Source: Natronomonas aquatica (GTDB lineage: Archaea > Halobacteriota > Halobacteria > Halobacteriales > Haloarculaceae). From it: DNA of 64,000 nt. Position 1 is the first letter of the stretch, and every line of letters begins with the position of its first letter. The notes under the pieces were generated by a model. That model saw only the letters and a list, made by a program, of their open reading frames with translations, was not told the origin of the DNA and did no database searches. Location: assembly GCF_024449025.1 (NCBI RefSeq), contig NZ_JAHLKM010000003.1, forward strand, positions 62,001 through 126,000, in the 5' to 3' direction. The position numbers and the translations under genes were made by a program. Below are positions 25,051 to 35,435 of this stretch, one piece after another.

Positions 25051-27090
25051 TTAGCGAGGGGCTTCGAGTGCTGTTTCTGCGGACGGAATGTCGTCGTCCC
25101 TACACTGTTCTAACTCGGCTTCTAGCCCTTCGATCCCAATTGCAGCCACTGCTCGACAAGCAGCCTCACGGACGCCGCGTTCGTCGTCGGTCAACAGTCG
25201 TCGCAAGATCGGTTCGAGATCGAAAGAATCGGGAACCGCGTTTCGACCGAGTGCAGCGAGGACGACGCACGCCGATCCGCGGACACCCGCGGCCGAATGC
25301 GTAAGACAATCCGGCATCCACGAGGCAGGGTCCCGGATGAGATCCGGATCGTACTCGGCCAGGGATGCGAGCGCACCGATCGCATTAACGGTTCGGTTGT
25401 CCATCGCGCTATCGTGATCGATGGGTTGTGTCTCCAGAACCGCGTTCAGTCCAGACGCGTACGGCTCGAGCTTCTCGGGGTGTTCTACTGCGAGTTCGTT
25501 CGCCAAAAACAGGGCATCGAACCGGACAGCGTCGTTCGTGAGATACGTATCGAAATGCGCCGGGACGGTCACTGCATCCGGGTGTTCCCGGGCGATATTG
25601 GCGAGCACTTGAAGGCCAATACTGGTCACGGTCGGCGGTTGCCCCGCATCGAGTCGGTCACGGATGTTTTCAGCGACTCGTTCGGGGTCGTCTTCGGCAA
25701 TAGCGGTGAGCAACCGAATAAGGCCACGGCGTAGGCGGACGTGTTCGCTGTTTGCCTCGATGGTCGAGGTCAACGCAGCGAGCATTCCTTCGTCGTGGGG
25801 ATCAGCGGGAGCCTGAATCGGCGCTGTTCCCGCCGCCAGAATATCAGCGAGATGGGAGCGGACTGTTGCGGCGTCAGCTTCCGCCCACTCCGCAAGCGCA
25901 TGAACAGCCGCATTGCGTACCTTTTCATCCGCATCATCGAGCCGATCGACCAGAGCCGAGACGATGCGTTCAACGTCGTCACTCGACAGTTCGTCCCGAA
26001 CATCGGCAATGTAATGAAGCGTCTGGACGGCGTTCTGTCGTGTTAAGTCATAAGAATCGTCAAGCGCGTCGATCGCTGCCGGGATGGCCGGGATCGCCAC
26101 ATCCGGATACTTCCGAGCCCCGTCAGATAGATCAGATGAGGCCGTAGAGCGTTCAGTTTTGCTGTTCGAAGCCATCCGCTCCTGTAAGGAGTCGAGGTCC
26201 GCTGCGAAGTCATCCGGCTGCCTGTATCCGGGATCTAAACTGTCATCCCCACCTTCCCGGAAGACATCGCCTTCGCTTTCGAGTTCGGTTTTCGTCCCGG
26301 ATCGAATGTTCGAGGCAAAGGTCTCGGCGTCACCCTCGGAGAGCAGAAAGCGCCGATACGATTGAACCGTCGATTCGAGGTCGTCCGGTTCGGCTGTCTC
26401 CACGGTGACCATGGTCGGCATTTCAGCCGATGGGAGGACAGCGGAACTAACAGCGAATAGTCCGGCAGGGACGATCGTGCTGACTGGATCTCGAGTGATG
26501 ACAAAGATAACGATGGCAAATACAACACTGAACCCGACCATCGTGTTGCGGACATTGTGGACGCTTTCGTCATCTACGCTCACTTCAGTCACGTGGCTCG
26601 GGACAATGAGGTATTCGTATTCGATCTCCTGATACGTGTTCTCGAACGATCCGACGTATTCCTGAAAATCGATATCAGCGGTTCCGAGTTTTTGTTTGAT
26701 TTCGTCTATATCGACGGACGTCGCTTCGATACCGTCTTGGAGAGTCGTAACCGCGGCCGGTTGGCCGACCAATCCGGCGTCGAATGGATCAGCTTCGATC
26801 TCCTCTGAAAGACCCAAATCATCGGTTAACAACGGTTGTCCGGTCACCCAACCAAGCCCGATTCCGCCGATGAAGGCCATTATCAACGCGAGTATCCAAT
26901 GGCCGAGGAAGAACAGGGCAATTCCCGCGATGACACCGGGAAGGAACGGAAGGGTTCGTTTCAGATTGGAGTGTTGTGCCAGTCTGCGAACCGAGACGAG
27001 TTCCCCCACCTTACAGTAGACAGTGTTGACAGTGCCGTCCTCGTCTTCGGTTTCGAGTTCGATCTCGGTAGCCGAGGCGTTGGATGGCAT
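25051..27090 (-). CDS. Membrane protein with C-terminal HEAT-like repeats
   Basis: 679 residues. Two helix pairs are predicted at about 48-84 and 184-220, with a soluble domain of about 100 residues between them (ending in NTYQEIEYEYLIVPSHVTEVS). From about 320 to 670 the sequence is a series of helical pairs of HEAT type, for instance VSALVDRLDDADEKVRNAAV and LTDDERGVREAACRAVAAIG. HEAT arrays are protein-binding scaffolds. G+C is visibly lower than in flanking core genes. It is divergent from a polytopic membrane protein at 27160, with an AT-rich shared promoter between. I recognise no characterised family. Confidence 0.75.
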   Translation of the reverse strand: MPSNASATEIELETEDEDGTVNTVYCKVGELVSVRRLAQHSNLKRTLPFLPGVIAGIALFFLGHWILALIMAFIGGIGLGWVTGQPLLTDDLGLSEEIEADPFDAGLVGQPAAVTTLQDGIEATSVDIDEIKQKLGTADIDFQEYVGSFENTYQEIEYEYLIVPSHVTEVSVDDESVHNVRNTMVGFSVVFAIVIFVITRDPVSTIVPAGLFAVSSAVLPSAEMPTMVTVETAEPDDLESTVQSYRRFLLSEGDAETFASNIRSGTKTELESEGDVFREGGDDSLDPGYRQPDDFAADLDSLQERMASNSKTERSTASSDLSDGARKYPDVAIPAIPAAIDALDDSYDLTRQNAVQTLHYIADVRDELSSDDVERIVSALVDRLDDADEKVRNAAVHALAEWAEADAATVRSHLADILAAGTAPIQAPADPHDEGMLAALTSTIEANSEHVRLRRGLIRLLTAIAEDDPERVAENIRDRLDAGQPPTVTSIGLQVLANIAREHPDAVTVPAHFDTYLTNDAVRFDALFLANELAVEHPEKLEPYASGLNAVLETQPIDHDSAMDNRTVNAIGALASLAEYDPDLIRDPASWMPDCLTHSAAGVRGSACVVLAALGRNAVPDSFDLEPILRRLLTDDERGVREAACRAVAAIGIEGLEAELEQCRDDDIPSAETALEAPR

Positions 27091-27112
27091 ATTCTACCAT
27101 ACCGGAACCAAC

Positions 27113-27126
27113 TTTTATAAAATATA
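27113..27126. promoter_or_regulatory. Shared AT-rich divergent promoter
   Basis: TTTTATAAAATATA lies between two divergent genes. It is 23-36 bases from the minus-strand ATG at 27090, fitting a leaderless start, and 34-47 bases before the plus-strand GTG at 27160. Confidence 0.55.
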
Positions 27127-27159
27127 CGGGGCAATACCTCAGACAGGAGATGGTCGCGA

Positions 27160-27978
27160 GTGGTCACCGTCGCCAGTGTTCTGATCGGGCTCCCCTTCGT
27201 TCTCATCGGGCTTACCTTTGCGTTCGCCGGCCGTGATATTCACCACAAGCTAATCAGTACGTTCGGTTTCGTAGTCGGGTTTTCGACGGTCATTATCGGG
27301 TTTTCACCCCTCCTTACCGAGGCCTGGATATCAGGCGCGTGGCTCGGATTCCTTGGTCGGCTGATCCTCGCACTCATAATCGCCGGCCTCTTCGGCCTTC
27401 TCGGGATTCACTGGGCATGGTTCGTCTACCGGTTCTCTATCACCTTTCCCGGCGGCGTTGCGGGGGCGTTCCTCGCTGTGCTCTTGGTGAGGCCGGTCGA
27501 GGGGATTGACTGGCTCATCCTCTTGGGTGCGTTCGTTCTCGGTGGGCACATCGCCTGGCGACTCCACGAGATGTTTCTCGTCATCAACACGTCTTGGCTC
27601 GGTAGCATCCTTGTCGGGGTCGGTATCGTCTGGACGCGTCTCCCCAGCCTTCCGATCGTTCAGACCCCGGGTCGGTTGCTTACCGACCCGATCGGGGTAC
27701 TCGAAGCGACGATAGCAATGCTCGGACTCGTCGCTTTTGTGATCATGGTCGTCTTTGTGCTCGGGCTTCTCGTTCAGTGGAGCGAGATATCCGTTCTTAG
27801 TGCTCTCAGCGGTTTCTTTGGGATCTTTCCGAGCCTGCCGCTGGAGAGTAGTATCCCGACGCGGCCGTCCGTTACAGAAGAAGATGAATCTCGAACTGTT
27901 CAGAAGGCTCAGACGACACAAGAGTCGGTTGCACCGACATCAGAACCCGACGACGAGTCCGGATTTTACGAGAAGTAA
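27160..27978 (+). CDS. Polytopic membrane protein, unknown function
   Basis: 272 residues from GTG at 27160, with about seven hydrophobic segments beginning at residue 4 (VASVLIGLPFVLIGLTFAFA) and ending near residue 235. An acidic cytoplasmic tail follows, including EEDESRTVQKAQTTQES. No family is recognised. It is divergent from the HEAT membrane protein across a 69-base AT-rich gap and shares its lower G+C, which suggests the two arrived and work together. Confidence 0.65.
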   Translation: MVTVASVLIGLPFVLIGLTFAFAGRDIHHKLISTFGFVVGFSTVIIGFSPLLTEAWISGAWLGFLGRLILALIIAGLFGLLGIHWAWFVYRFSITFPGGVAGAFLAVLLVRPVEGIDWLILLGAFVLGGHIAWRLHEMFLVINTSWLGSILVGVGIVWTRLPSLPIVQTPGRLLTDPIGVLEATIAMLGLVAFVIMVVFVLGLLVQWSEISVLSALSGFFGIFPSLPLESSIPTRPSVTEEDESRTVQKAQTTQESVAPTSEPDDESGFYEK

Positions 27979-28184
27979 GCAGGGGCAATAGCAATCGGTA
28001 TATTCCCGACACCGTGACTCAAGTATGGTTGCGAACAGGCGGCTCCACTTCGCCACAGTCCGTGCACCGCGCTCCCGCCCAGACGGACCGTGGCCGCTCG
28101 TCAGTTCATACGGTCGGTGGTCCGGTGCTGGTATATAAACTCTCGGCCAGCACGGGACGAACGGAAACGAGAGAGTGAGGTCGC

Positions 28185-29054
28185 TTACAGCAGGTCTTCG
28201 ACGTAGTCGGCGACCTGGTTGGGCGTATCCCCGACGGAGACGCCCGCGGCGTTCAGCGCGTCGATCTTCGATTCGGCGGTCCCGGTCCCCGACCCGGAGA
28301 CGATCGCGCCGGCGTGACCCATCCGCTTGCCCGGCGGGGCGGTGCGGCCGGCGATGAAGCCGACGACGGGCGTGTCCATGTGCTCGCCGATGTAGGCGGC
28401 GGCATCCTCCTCGTCCTCGCCGCCGATCTCGCCACACATCACGATCGCTTCGGTCTCGGGGTCGGCCTCGTAAAGTTCGAGGACGTCGATGAAGTCGGTC
28501 CCGATGATCGGATCGCCGCCGATGCCGACGGCGGAGGTCTGGCCGATCCCACGCTGGGTGAGGTTGTCGACGACTTGGTAGGTGAGCGTCCCCGAACGCG
28601 AGACGAACCCGACGTTGCCCTCCGAGAAGATGTTCCCGGGGAGGATCCCGAGTTTGGTCTCGCCGGGCGTGATGAGTCCGGGACAGTTGGGTCCGATGAG
28701 ATGGGTGTCCGTCCCGCGGAGTTTCCGGTAGACCTTCGCCATGTCCTGCTGGGGGACGCCCTCGGTGATGGCCACGACGAGATCCAGCGGGGCGTCGAGC
28801 GCCTCGAAGATCGCGTCGGTGGCGAACGCGGGCGGGACGAAGACGACAGAGGCGTTGGCGTCCTCCTCGCGGGCGGCCCGATCGACCGTATCGTAGACCG
28901 GGACGCCCGCGACCTCCTGGCCGCCGCGTCCGGGCACCGCGCCCGCGACGACGTTCGTCCCGTACTCGATCATCTGGCCGGCGTGGAACTTGCCTTCGCC
29001 GCCGGTGATGCCCTGTACCACGACGCGCGTATCGTTGTCGACGAGGATGCTCAT
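28185..29054 (-). CDS. sucD: Succinyl-CoA synthetase, alpha subunit
   Basis: 289 residues. [18 protein letters not shown] (CoA-binding Rossmann fold), [15 protein letters not shown] and [19 protein letters not shown], which carries the phosphohistidine, are intact. With SucC it interconverts succinyl-CoA and succinate with nucleotide phosphorylation. The ATG overlaps the sucC stop by four bases. The pair faces the propionyl-CoA carboxylase operon across about 300 bases. Confidence 0.95.
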   Translation of the reverse strand: MSILVDNDTRVVVQGITGGEGKFHAGQMIEYGTNVVAGAVPGRGGQEVAGVPVYDTVDRAAREEDANASVVFVPPAFATDAIFEALDAPLDLVVAITEGVPQQDMAKVYRKLRGTDTHLIGPNCPGLITPGETKLGILPGNIFSEGNVGFVSRSGTLTYQVVDNLTQRGIGQTSAVGIGGDPIIGTDFIDVLELYEADPETEAIVMCGEIGGEDEEDAAAYIGEHMDTPVVGFIAGRTAPPGKRMGHAGAIVSGSGTGTAESKIDALNAAGVSVGDTPNQVADYVEDLL

Positions 29055-30196
29055 TGGTCTCCCCCCTCCGCGTAGCTGACAGCACGCTGGACGGCTTCCT
29101 CCAGCGTCTTTTCGACGGTAACCAGGTCCGTGTTCAGGATTTCCATGCCTTCCTCGGCGTTGGTGCCGGCGAGCCGCACGACGACGGGCTTTGGGATCTC
29201 CTCGAACTGCTCTAAGGCCTCGTTGATGCCCTTTGCGACCTCGTCGCCGCGGGTGATCCCGCCGAAGATGTTGAACACGACCGAATCGACGTTCTCGTCG
29301 GAGAAGACCATATCGAGGGCGTTGGTCACGCGTTCGGCCTTCGCACCCCCGCCGATGTCGAGGAAGTTCGCGGGCGAACCGCCGTAGTAGTCGACGAGAT
29401 CCAGCGTCGTCATCACGAGGCCGGCGCCGTTGCCGATGATGCCGGTGTTACCCGACAGACGGACGTAATCGAAGCCGTACTCGTTGGCCTTGGCTTCGAG
29501 GTCGTCCTCGGCGGCCTCCTCCTCCATCCCTGCGAGGTCGGGCTGCCGGAAGAGCGCGTCGTCGTCGATGTTCATGACCGCGTCGGCGGCGATGACCTCG
29601 CCGTCGCCCGTGACCATGAGAGGGTTGACCTCGATCTCGGTGGCGTCTTTCTCTTCCCAAAGCTCGTACAGTTGCGTGAGGATCGAGGCGGCATCGATCG
29701 CAACGTCGCGGTCGATGCCGGCGTCGAAGACGGCTTTGCGGGCCTGATACGGGTGGAGTCCGAACGCCGGGTCGATATGCTCGCGGACGATCGCGTCGGG
29801 GTCTTCGGCCGCGACTTCCTCGATGTTGACGCCGCCGCGGGTCGAGACCATCGCGACCGGCTTGCCCTCGGCGCGGTCCATCGTGACGCCGACGTACAGT
29901 TCGTTCGTGAAATCGACCGCCGCCTCGACGAGCACGCGATCGACGTAGAGCCCCTTGAGGTCCATCCCGAGGATCGACTCGGCGGCCTCGCGGGCCTCGG
30001 TCGCGTCGTCGACCAGTTCGATTCCGCCGGCCTTGCCGCGGCCGCCGACCTGTACCTGCGCTTTGATCGCGACGGGATACCCGATCTCTTCGGCCGCCTC
30101 GACCGCCCCGTCGACGGTCGATGCGAGCGTCGAGTCCGGGACGGGGATCCCGGCGTCGGCGAACACGCCCTTCGCCTGATACTCGTGAAGTTTCAT
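29051..30196 (-). CDS. sucC: Succinyl-CoA synthetase, beta subunit
   Basis: 381 residues. [20 protein letters not shown] begins the ATP-grasp domain; [15 protein letters not shown] and the C-terminal [15 protein letters not shown] with LAGTNAEEG complete the subunit that binds nucleotide and the alpha-subunit phosphohistidine loop. It is the first gene of sucCD; a TAATACTAA word on the minus strand about 35-45 bases upstream is a candidate TATA element. Confidence 0.95.
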   Translation of the reverse strand: MKLHEYQAKGVFADAGIPVPDSTLASTVDGAVEAAEEIGYPVAIKAQVQVGGRGKAGGIELVDDATEAREAAESILGMDLKGLYVDRVLVEAAVDFTNELYVGVTMDRAEGKPVAMVSTRGGVNIEEVAAEDPDAIVREHIDPAFGLHPYQARKAVFDAGIDRDVAIDAASILTQLYELWEEKDATEIEVNPLMVTGDGEVIAADAVMNIDDDALFRQPDLAGMEEEAAEDDLEAKANEYGFDYVRLSGNTGIIGNGAGLVMTTLDLVDYYGGSPANFLDIGGGAKAERVTNALDMVFSDENVDSVVFNIFGGITRGDEVAKGINEALEQFEEIPKPVVVRLAGTNAEEGMEILNTDLVTVEKTLEEAVQRAVSYAEGGDQ

Positions 30197-30490
30197 CGCT
30201 GTCTCTGTCAGGAACTCGAAGGACCCGGAGTTAGTATTACCGGAACGGATCGCACAACGGGAGACTCACCGCCCGATCGGCCCGGGGCAAAGCGTCGGTG
30301 TCGACCGTGCGGTCGGACGCGCCGTGACCGTCGTCGGGCGCCGAAGGTAGTATATAAAACCACGCCACGGATCGGAACTGAACCGTTCTTCGCGCCGTCG
30401 GTGTCGGAGCGTGTGGCGGTTCCGTCCGGTCTCTGTCCCGATAGCGGAACGCCTTTTTTACTGGTGGTCGTTCCCCAAGCAAGACGAGAC

Positions 30491-32044
30491 ATGACGAGTA
30501 TGGATGACAAAATCGAGGAGGTCCGGGAAAAAAAGCGCGACGCCGAGCGCGGCGGCGGGGAGGAACGCATCGAGAAACAACACGAGAAAGGGAAACTGAC
30601 CGCCCGCGAACGGATCGAATACTTCCTCGACGACGGGACGTTCAAGGAGTTCGACCAGCTGAAGACCCACCGCAGCACGAACTTCGATATGGACGACAAA
30701 CACCCCTACGGCGACGGCGTCGTCACGGGGTACGGCGACGTCGACGGCCGGACGGTTTTCGTCTTCGCCCACGATTTCACCGTCTTCGGCGGCTCGCTCG
30801 GCGAGGCCTTCGCCGAGAAAGTCTGTAAGGTGATGGACCGGGCCCTCGAGACGGGCGCGCCCGTCATCGGCCTCAACGACTCGGCCGGCGCACGGATCCA
30901 GGAGGGGATCGACTCGCTGGCCGGCTACGCCGATATCTTCCACCGCAATCAGAAGGCGTCGGGTGTCATCCCACAGATCTCCGCCATCATGGGCCCCTGT
31001 GCCGGCGGCGCCGTCTACTCGCCGGCCATCACCGACTTCATTTACATGGTCCAGGACACGAGCCACATGTTCATCACGGGTCCCGACGTCATCGAGACCG
31101 TCACCGGCGAGGAGGTCGGCTTCGAGGAGCTGGGCGGTGCCTCGACCCACACCGGCGAGTCCGGCGTCGCGCACTTCTCGGCGGCCGACGAAAAGGACGC
31201 GCTGGACGACATACGCTATCTGCTCTCGTATCTCCCCTCGAACAACGTCGAGGACCCGCCCCGCGTCGAACCGTGGGACGACCCCGACCGCCGCGACGAG
31301 GAACTGAAAGAGATCGTCCCGAACCAGCCCCGAAAACCCTACGATATGGTCGACGTCATCGACCGGGTCGTCGACGAGGGGTCCTTCTTCGAGGTGGCCG
31401 AATCGTACGCACGCAACCTCGTGACCGGGTTCGGCCGGCTCGACGGCCGGTCGGTCGGCGTCGTGGCGAACCAGCCGCGGGTCAACGCCGGAACGCTCGA
31501 TATCGATTCCTCGCTGAAGGGGTCGCGGTTCGTTCGGTTCTGTGACGCGTTCAACATCCCCATCGTGACCTTCGTCGACGTCCCCGGCTTCATGCCCGGC
31601 ACCGATCAGGAACACAACGGCATCATCAAACACGGCGCCAAACTCCTGTACGCCTACAGCGAGGCGACCGTCCCGTTGCTCACCGTCATCACGCGGAAGG
31701 CCTACGGCGGCGCCTACGACGTGATGGCCTCGAAACACCTCGAGGCCGACGTCAATTACGCGTGGCCGACGGCCGAGATCGCCGTTATGGGACCGAAGGG
31801 TGCCGTCAACGTCCTCTATCAGGACGAACTGGCCGACGCCGACGACGTCGAGGCCCGCCGCGAACAGCTCATCGACGAGTACCGCGATACGTTCGCGAAC
31901 CCCTACACGGCGGCCGAGCGGGGCTTTATCGACGACGTCCTCGAGCCGAAGGACACGCGCCCCCGGCTGATCGACGACCTCGAGATGCTCGAATCGAAAC
32001 GCAAGGACGGTCCGGACCGGAAACACGGCAACATCCCGCTGTAA
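30491..32044 (+). CDS. pccB: Propionyl-CoA/acyl-CoA carboxylase, carboxyltransferase subunit
   Basis: 517 residues. The N terminus [66 protein letters not shown] and [17 protein letters not shown] are hallmarks of the two-domain crotonase-fold carboxyltransferase that moves carboxyl from biotin to propionyl-CoA (or acetyl-CoA). The start ATG at 30491 follows a T-rich word at about -38. It heads an operon with pccX and pccA. Haloarchaea use this enzyme in propionate use and methylmalonyl-CoA formation. Confidence 0.93.
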   Translation: MTSMDDKIEEVREKKRDAERGGGEERIEKQHEKGKLTARERIEYFLDDGTFKEFDQLKTHRSTNFDMDDKHPYGDGVVTGYGDVDGRTVFVFAHDFTVFGGSLGEAFAEKVCKVMDRALETGAPVIGLNDSAGARIQEGIDSLAGYADIFHRNQKASGVIPQISAIMGPCAGGAVYSPAITDFIYMVQDTSHMFITGPDVIETVTGEEVGFEELGGASTHTGESGVAHFSAADEKDALDDIRYLLSYLPSNNVEDPPRVEPWDDPDRRDEELKEIVPNQPRKPYDMVDVIDRVVDEGSFFEVAESYARNLVTGFGRLDGRSVGVVANQPRVNAGTLDIDSSLKGSRFVRFCDAFNIPIVTFVDVPGFMPGTDQEHNGIIKHGAKLLYAYSEATVPLLTVITRKAYGGAYDVMASKHLEADVNYAWPTAEIAVMGPKGAVNVLYQDELADADDVEARREQLIDEYRDTFANPYTAAERGFIDDVLEPKDTRPRLIDDLEMLESKRKDGPDRKHGNIPL

Positions 32045-32046
32045 CC

Positions 32047-32283
32047 ATGCAGGTACGGATCCCCGACGACGCCGACAGCGACGAGGCGGCCGCGATCGTC
32101 GCTGTCGTCCGGCGGCTCGCCGCACAGGCCGAGGCCGAGGCGGCCGCCGACGGAGCCGATCGCCCCCGCGACCGGTGGGGGTTCACCGGTCGGATCGAGG
32201 CGCTCCAGAACCGCCGCGTCCGTGCCCCCTCGGACGCGCCGGCCGATGCCTGGAGCGCCGCCGGGCGAACGGATCGGTTCTGA
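32047..32283 (+). CDS. pccX: Small auxiliary subunit of propionyl-CoA carboxylase (PccX-like)
   Basis: 78 residues, starting two bases after pccB. Ala/Glu-rich helix ([19 protein letters not shown]) followed by a basic Arg-rich C-terminal segment ending [10 protein letters not shown]. Size, position between pccB and pccA, and composition fit PccX of Haloferax mediterranei, a third subunit reported as needed for activity, and resemble bacterial acyl-CoA carboxylase epsilon proteins. Assignment rests on context more than on strong motifs. Confidence 0.75.
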   Translation: MQVRIPDDADSDEAAAIVAVVRRLAAQAEAEAAADGADRPRDRWGFTGRIEALQNRRVRAPSDAPADAWSAAGRTDRF

Positions 32284-32363
32284 CGTAGAGCGGCCCGACC
32301 GGCGCTTTCGCTCCGTGTTCGATCGACAGAATAAGGTACTCACCCCGAGAGCCATCGGACAAC

Positions 32364-34193
32364 ATGTTCGATAAAGTTCTCGTCGCTAACCGAGGCGAGA
32401 TCGCGGTGCGTGTCATGCGCGCTTGCGATGATCTCGGCGTCGAGACTGTCGCGGTATACAGCGACGCCGACAAACACGGCGGTCACGTCCGGTACGCCGA
32501 CGAGGCGTACAACGTCGGCCCGGCCCGGGCCGCCGACTCGTATCTCGATCACGACGCCGTCATCGAGGCCGCACGGAAGGCCGACGCGGACGCGATCCAT
32601 CCGGGATACGGCTTCCTCGCGGAGAACGCCACGTTCGCGGCCGCGGTCGAGGCGACCGACAGCGTCACCTGGATCGGCCCGAGTTCCGAATCGATGGAGC
32701 AGGCCGGCGAGAAGACGAAAGCCCGAAAGGTGATGCAGGCCGCGGAGGTCCCGATCGTGCCGGGGACGACCGAACCGGTCGACAGCGAGGAGGAAGTCCG
32801 GGCGTTCGGCGACGAGCACGGGTATCCGATCGCGATCAAGGCCGAGGGCGGCGGCGGCGGCCGCGGGATGAAGATCGTCCGAGAGCCCGAGGAGGCCGCC
32901 GACCAGCTCGAGGCCGCCAAACGCGAGGGCGAGGCGTACTTCGACAACGACTCGGTCTACCTCGAACGCTACCTGGAGTCTCCTCGACACATCGAGGTCC
33001 AGATCCTCGGCGACGAACACGGGAACGTCCGGCACCTCGGCGAACGGGACTGTTCGCTCCAGCGTCGCCACCAGAAGGTCATCGAGGAGGGCCCCTCGCC
33101 GGCGCTGTCGGACGAGCTCAGAGAGAAGATCGGCGCGGCGGCCCGCCGGGGGGCCGACGAAGCCGATTATTACAACGCCGGGACCTTCGAGTTCCTCGTC
33201 GAGGAGGAGGACCGATCGGACGGCGAGTTGCTCGGTCCGGACGCGGACTTTTATTTCCTCGAGGTCAATACCCGGATTCAGGTCGAACACTGCGTCACCG
33301 AGGAGCTGACCGGCATCGACATCGTCAAATGGCAGATCCGGGTCGCCGCCGGCGAGGAGATCGACTTCACACAGGAGGACGTCGAACTCGAGGGCCACGC
33401 CATCGAGTTCCGGATCAACGCCGAGAACGCCGCCGAGGACTTCGCCCCCGCGACCGGCGGGGAACTGTCGACGTACGACCCGCCGGGCGGGATCGGCGTT
33501 CGGGTCGACGACGCCTCCCGGCAGGGCGACGACCTCGTGACCGATTACGACTCGATGATCGCAAAGCTCATAGTCCACGGCGGGAGCCGCGAGGAGTGTC
33601 TGGCCAGATCCGAGCGCGCTCTCGCCGAGTACGACATCGAGGGGATCCCGACGATCGTTCCGTTCCACCGGCTGATGCTCACCGACGACGCCTTTACCGC
33701 CGGCACCCACACGACGAAGTACCTCGACGAACAGCTCGATCCCGCCGAAATCGAGGCCGCACAAGAGCGGTGGGGAACCGAGCCGACCCCGAGCGAGGGC
33801 GGCGAGGAGACCGTCGAACGGGAGTTCACCGTCGAGGTCAACGGCAAGCGCTTCGAGGTCAGCCTCGAGGAGAGCGCCGACCTGTTCGCGGGCGCAGGCG
33901 GCGGTTCGGGCGCATCGGCCGGACGGCCGTCCCCGCGTGGGGGCGACGACGGCGACGACTCGGCGGCGATTTCCGCCGACGGCGAGGTCGTCAGCGCGGA
34001 GATGCAGGGGACGATCCTCGAGGTGAACGTCGCGGAGGGCGATACCGTCGCGGCCGGCGACGTCATCTGTGTTCTCGAGGCGATGAAAATGGAAAACGAC
34101 GTGATCGCCGAGACCGGCGGCACGGTAACCGAGATCGCCGTCGCGGAGGGCGACTCGGTCGATCAGGGCGACCCGCTCGTCGTCCTCGAGTGA
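32364..34193 (+). CDS. pccA: Propionyl-CoA/acyl-CoA carboxylase, biotin carboxylase/BCCP subunit
   Basis: 609 residues. Biotin carboxylase domain at 1-450: [19 protein letters not shown], the ATP-grasp glycine loop [12 protein letters not shown], and [19 protein letters not shown] Gly/Ser-rich linker (about 510-535) leads to the biotinyl domain whose [11 protein letters not shown] carries the lysine that is biotinylated. Together with PccB and PccX it forms a biotin-dependent carboxylase. The gap of 80 bases after pccX contains a possible TATA-like GAATAAGG, so pccA may also have its own promoter. birA follows. Confidence 0.93.
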   Translation: MFDKVLVANRGEIAVRVMRACDDLGVETVAVYSDADKHGGHVRYADEAYNVGPARAADSYLDHDAVIEAARKADADAIHPGYGFLAENATFAAAVEATDSVTWIGPSSESMEQAGEKTKARKVMQAAEVPIVPGTTEPVDSEEEVRAFGDEHGYPIAIKAEGGGGGRGMKIVREPEEAADQLEAAKREGEAYFDNDSVYLERYLESPRHIEVQILGDEHGNVRHLGERDCSLQRRHQKVIEEGPSPALSDELREKIGAAARRGADEADYYNAGTFEFLVEEEDRSDGELLGPDADFYFLEVNTRIQVEHCVTEELTGIDIVKWQIRVAAGEEIDFTQEDVELEGHAIEFRINAENAAEDFAPATGGELSTYDPPGGIGVRVDDASRQGDDLVTDYDSMIAKLIVHGGSREECLARSERALAEYDIEGIPTIVPFHRLMLTDDAFTAGTHTTKYLDEQLDPAEIEAAQERWGTEPTPSEGGEETVEREFTVEVNGKRFEVSLEESADLFAGAGGGSGASAGRPSPRGGDDGDDSAAISADGEVVSAEMQGTILEVNVAEGDTVAAGDVICVLEAMKMENDVIAETGGTVTEIAVAEGDSVDQGDPLVVLE

Positions 34194-34277
34194 CCCGGCG
34201 CTGGCGCAGACACCGACCCTCGTAGCCGTTCGTCTTCCGTCAACGAGTCTATTAGCGGCCGCCCTGTAGAATTACGC

Positions 34278-35198
34278 ATGCAGGACACCCGACGGCGGAT
34301 CCTCGCGTCGCTCGCCGAGGGCCCGGTCGCCGGTCCGGCGATGGCAGACGACCTCGGAATCTCGCGGACGGCCGTCTGGAAACACGTCGAGGCGCTCCGG
34401 GAGGCGGGGTTCGAAATAGAGAGTCGAAACGAGGGCTACCTCCTCGTCGGCGTCCCGGCGTTCGGCGGCGCGGCCGTCGAGTACGGCCTCGATGCGCCCT
34501 TCGAGGTCGAGTATCACGACTCCATCGGGAGCACGAACGATCGGGGCCGGGAACTCGCGACGGCCGGCGAGACCGACGTCGCCGTTCTCGCCGACGAACA
34601 GACCGGGTCCCGGGGACGGCTCGACCGGGACTGGCGCTCGCCCTCTGGCGGGATCTGGCTCAGTCTCGTCTGTCGGCCGGATATCCCGCCCGCACACGCG
34701 CCGATTTACACGCTTGCGGCCGCCGTCGCGGCGACCGACGCGCTCGCGACGGTCGGCGTCGACGCCGGGATCAAGTGGCCGAACGACGTCCTCGTCGACG
34801 GACAAAAGCTCGTCGGGATCCTCACCGAGATGGAGGGGGAAGCCGACCGGGTCTCGTGGATCGTCGTCGGGATCGGGATCAACGCGAACGTCGACGGCGA
34901 GGAGGTTCCGGAGACCGCGACGGCGATCCGCGAGCAGGTCGGCGACGTCGACCGGGCGGCGCTGACCCGGGAGCTGCTCGAACGGTTCGACGAACTACGG
35001 ACCGACCCCGAAAGCGTCCTCCCGGCCTGGCGTGCGGCGAGCGTTACCCTCGATCGCCGGGTTCGCGTCGAGACGCCCGGCGGGGAGGTTCTCGGGCGGG
35101 CAGTCGACGTCGAGTTCCCCGGGACGCTCGTCGTCGAGACCGAGGCCGGAAAGCGGCGGGTCTCCGCGGGCGACTGTGAACACCTGCGTTCGGCCTGA
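34278..35198 (+). CDS. birA: Biotin-protein ligase with HTH domain (BirA)
   Basis: 306 residues. An N-terminal winged HTH (residues 1-60; LGISRTAVWKHVEALREAGF) as in bifunctional BirA, then the ligase core: HDSIGSTNDRGRELA, GSRGRLDRDWRSPSGGIWLS (biotinyl-AMP loop), GIKWPNDVLVDGQKLVGIL and VVGIGINAN. The C-terminal SH3-like domain is present. It attaches biotin to the lysine of PccA, encoded directly upstream, and may repress biotin genes when loaded. Confidence 0.93.
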   Translation: MQDTRRRILASLAEGPVAGPAMADDLGISRTAVWKHVEALREAGFEIESRNEGYLLVGVPAFGGAAVEYGLDAPFEVEYHDSIGSTNDRGRELATAGETDVAVLADEQTGSRGRLDRDWRSPSGGIWLSLVCRPDIPPAHAPIYTLAAAVAATDALATVGVDAGIKWPNDVLVDGQKLVGILTEMEGEADRVSWIVVGIGINANVDGEEVPETATAIREQVGDVDRAALTRELLERFDELRTDPESVLPAWRAASVTLDRRVRVETPGGEVLGRAVDVEFPGTLVVETEAGKRRVSAGDCEHLRSA

Positions 35199-35200
35199 AC

Positions 35201-35435
35201 GGCGATAGAGCACGACGGGAACAGCCCGAGGCGTTCGCACACGTCATCAGCCACGACCCGCGGAACCCCCTGAACGTCGCGGTCAGAAACTTAGGACTGG
35301 TCGATCTCGTGACGCTCGTCCCCCGAGGGCTGGACGACGATCCTGACGGGGGACGCGGTACTCCGTTCGAGACATCGGGGCCCGATTCGAGCCCACCGGC
35401 GTCGAACCCCCGGGATGATCGACGCGACGCCCCGT
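35201..35435 (+). pseudogene. Remnant of a sensor histidine kinase (H-box fragment)
   Basis: Reading from 35201, GDRARREQPEAFAHVISHD is followed by PRNPLNVA. This matches the phosphoacceptor H-box of haloarchaeal HisKA kinases, which usually read FA.V.SHDLRNPLNVA, with Leu replaced by Pro. No start codon or sensor domain precedes it, and what follows up to the amidohydrolase stop is not a recognisable ATPase domain. It therefore looks like a decayed or truncated gene fragment. Confidence 0.6.

Noticed and set aside
27331-27921. Minus-strand frame of 196 residues opposite the polytopic membrane protein
   Set aside because: Hydrophilic, low-complexity reverse of a membrane protein; the plus-strand hydrophobic pattern is clearly the real one.
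28125-28153. Inverted repeat GTGCTGG/CCAGCAC around a TATA-like word
   Set aside because: Only seven base pairs with a 15-base loop; no gene start follows and no T-tract supports a terminator for sucD. Left unassigned.
24989-28184. Duplicated tRNA-Thr 3' end as an attachment site at the far side of the island
   Set aside because: No second copy of the T-arm/acceptor sequence was found up to sucD, so site-specific integration is not shown.
30458-32125. 555-residue open frame antisense to pccB
   Set aside because: pccB has complete family motifs in the plus strand; the antisense frame has none.
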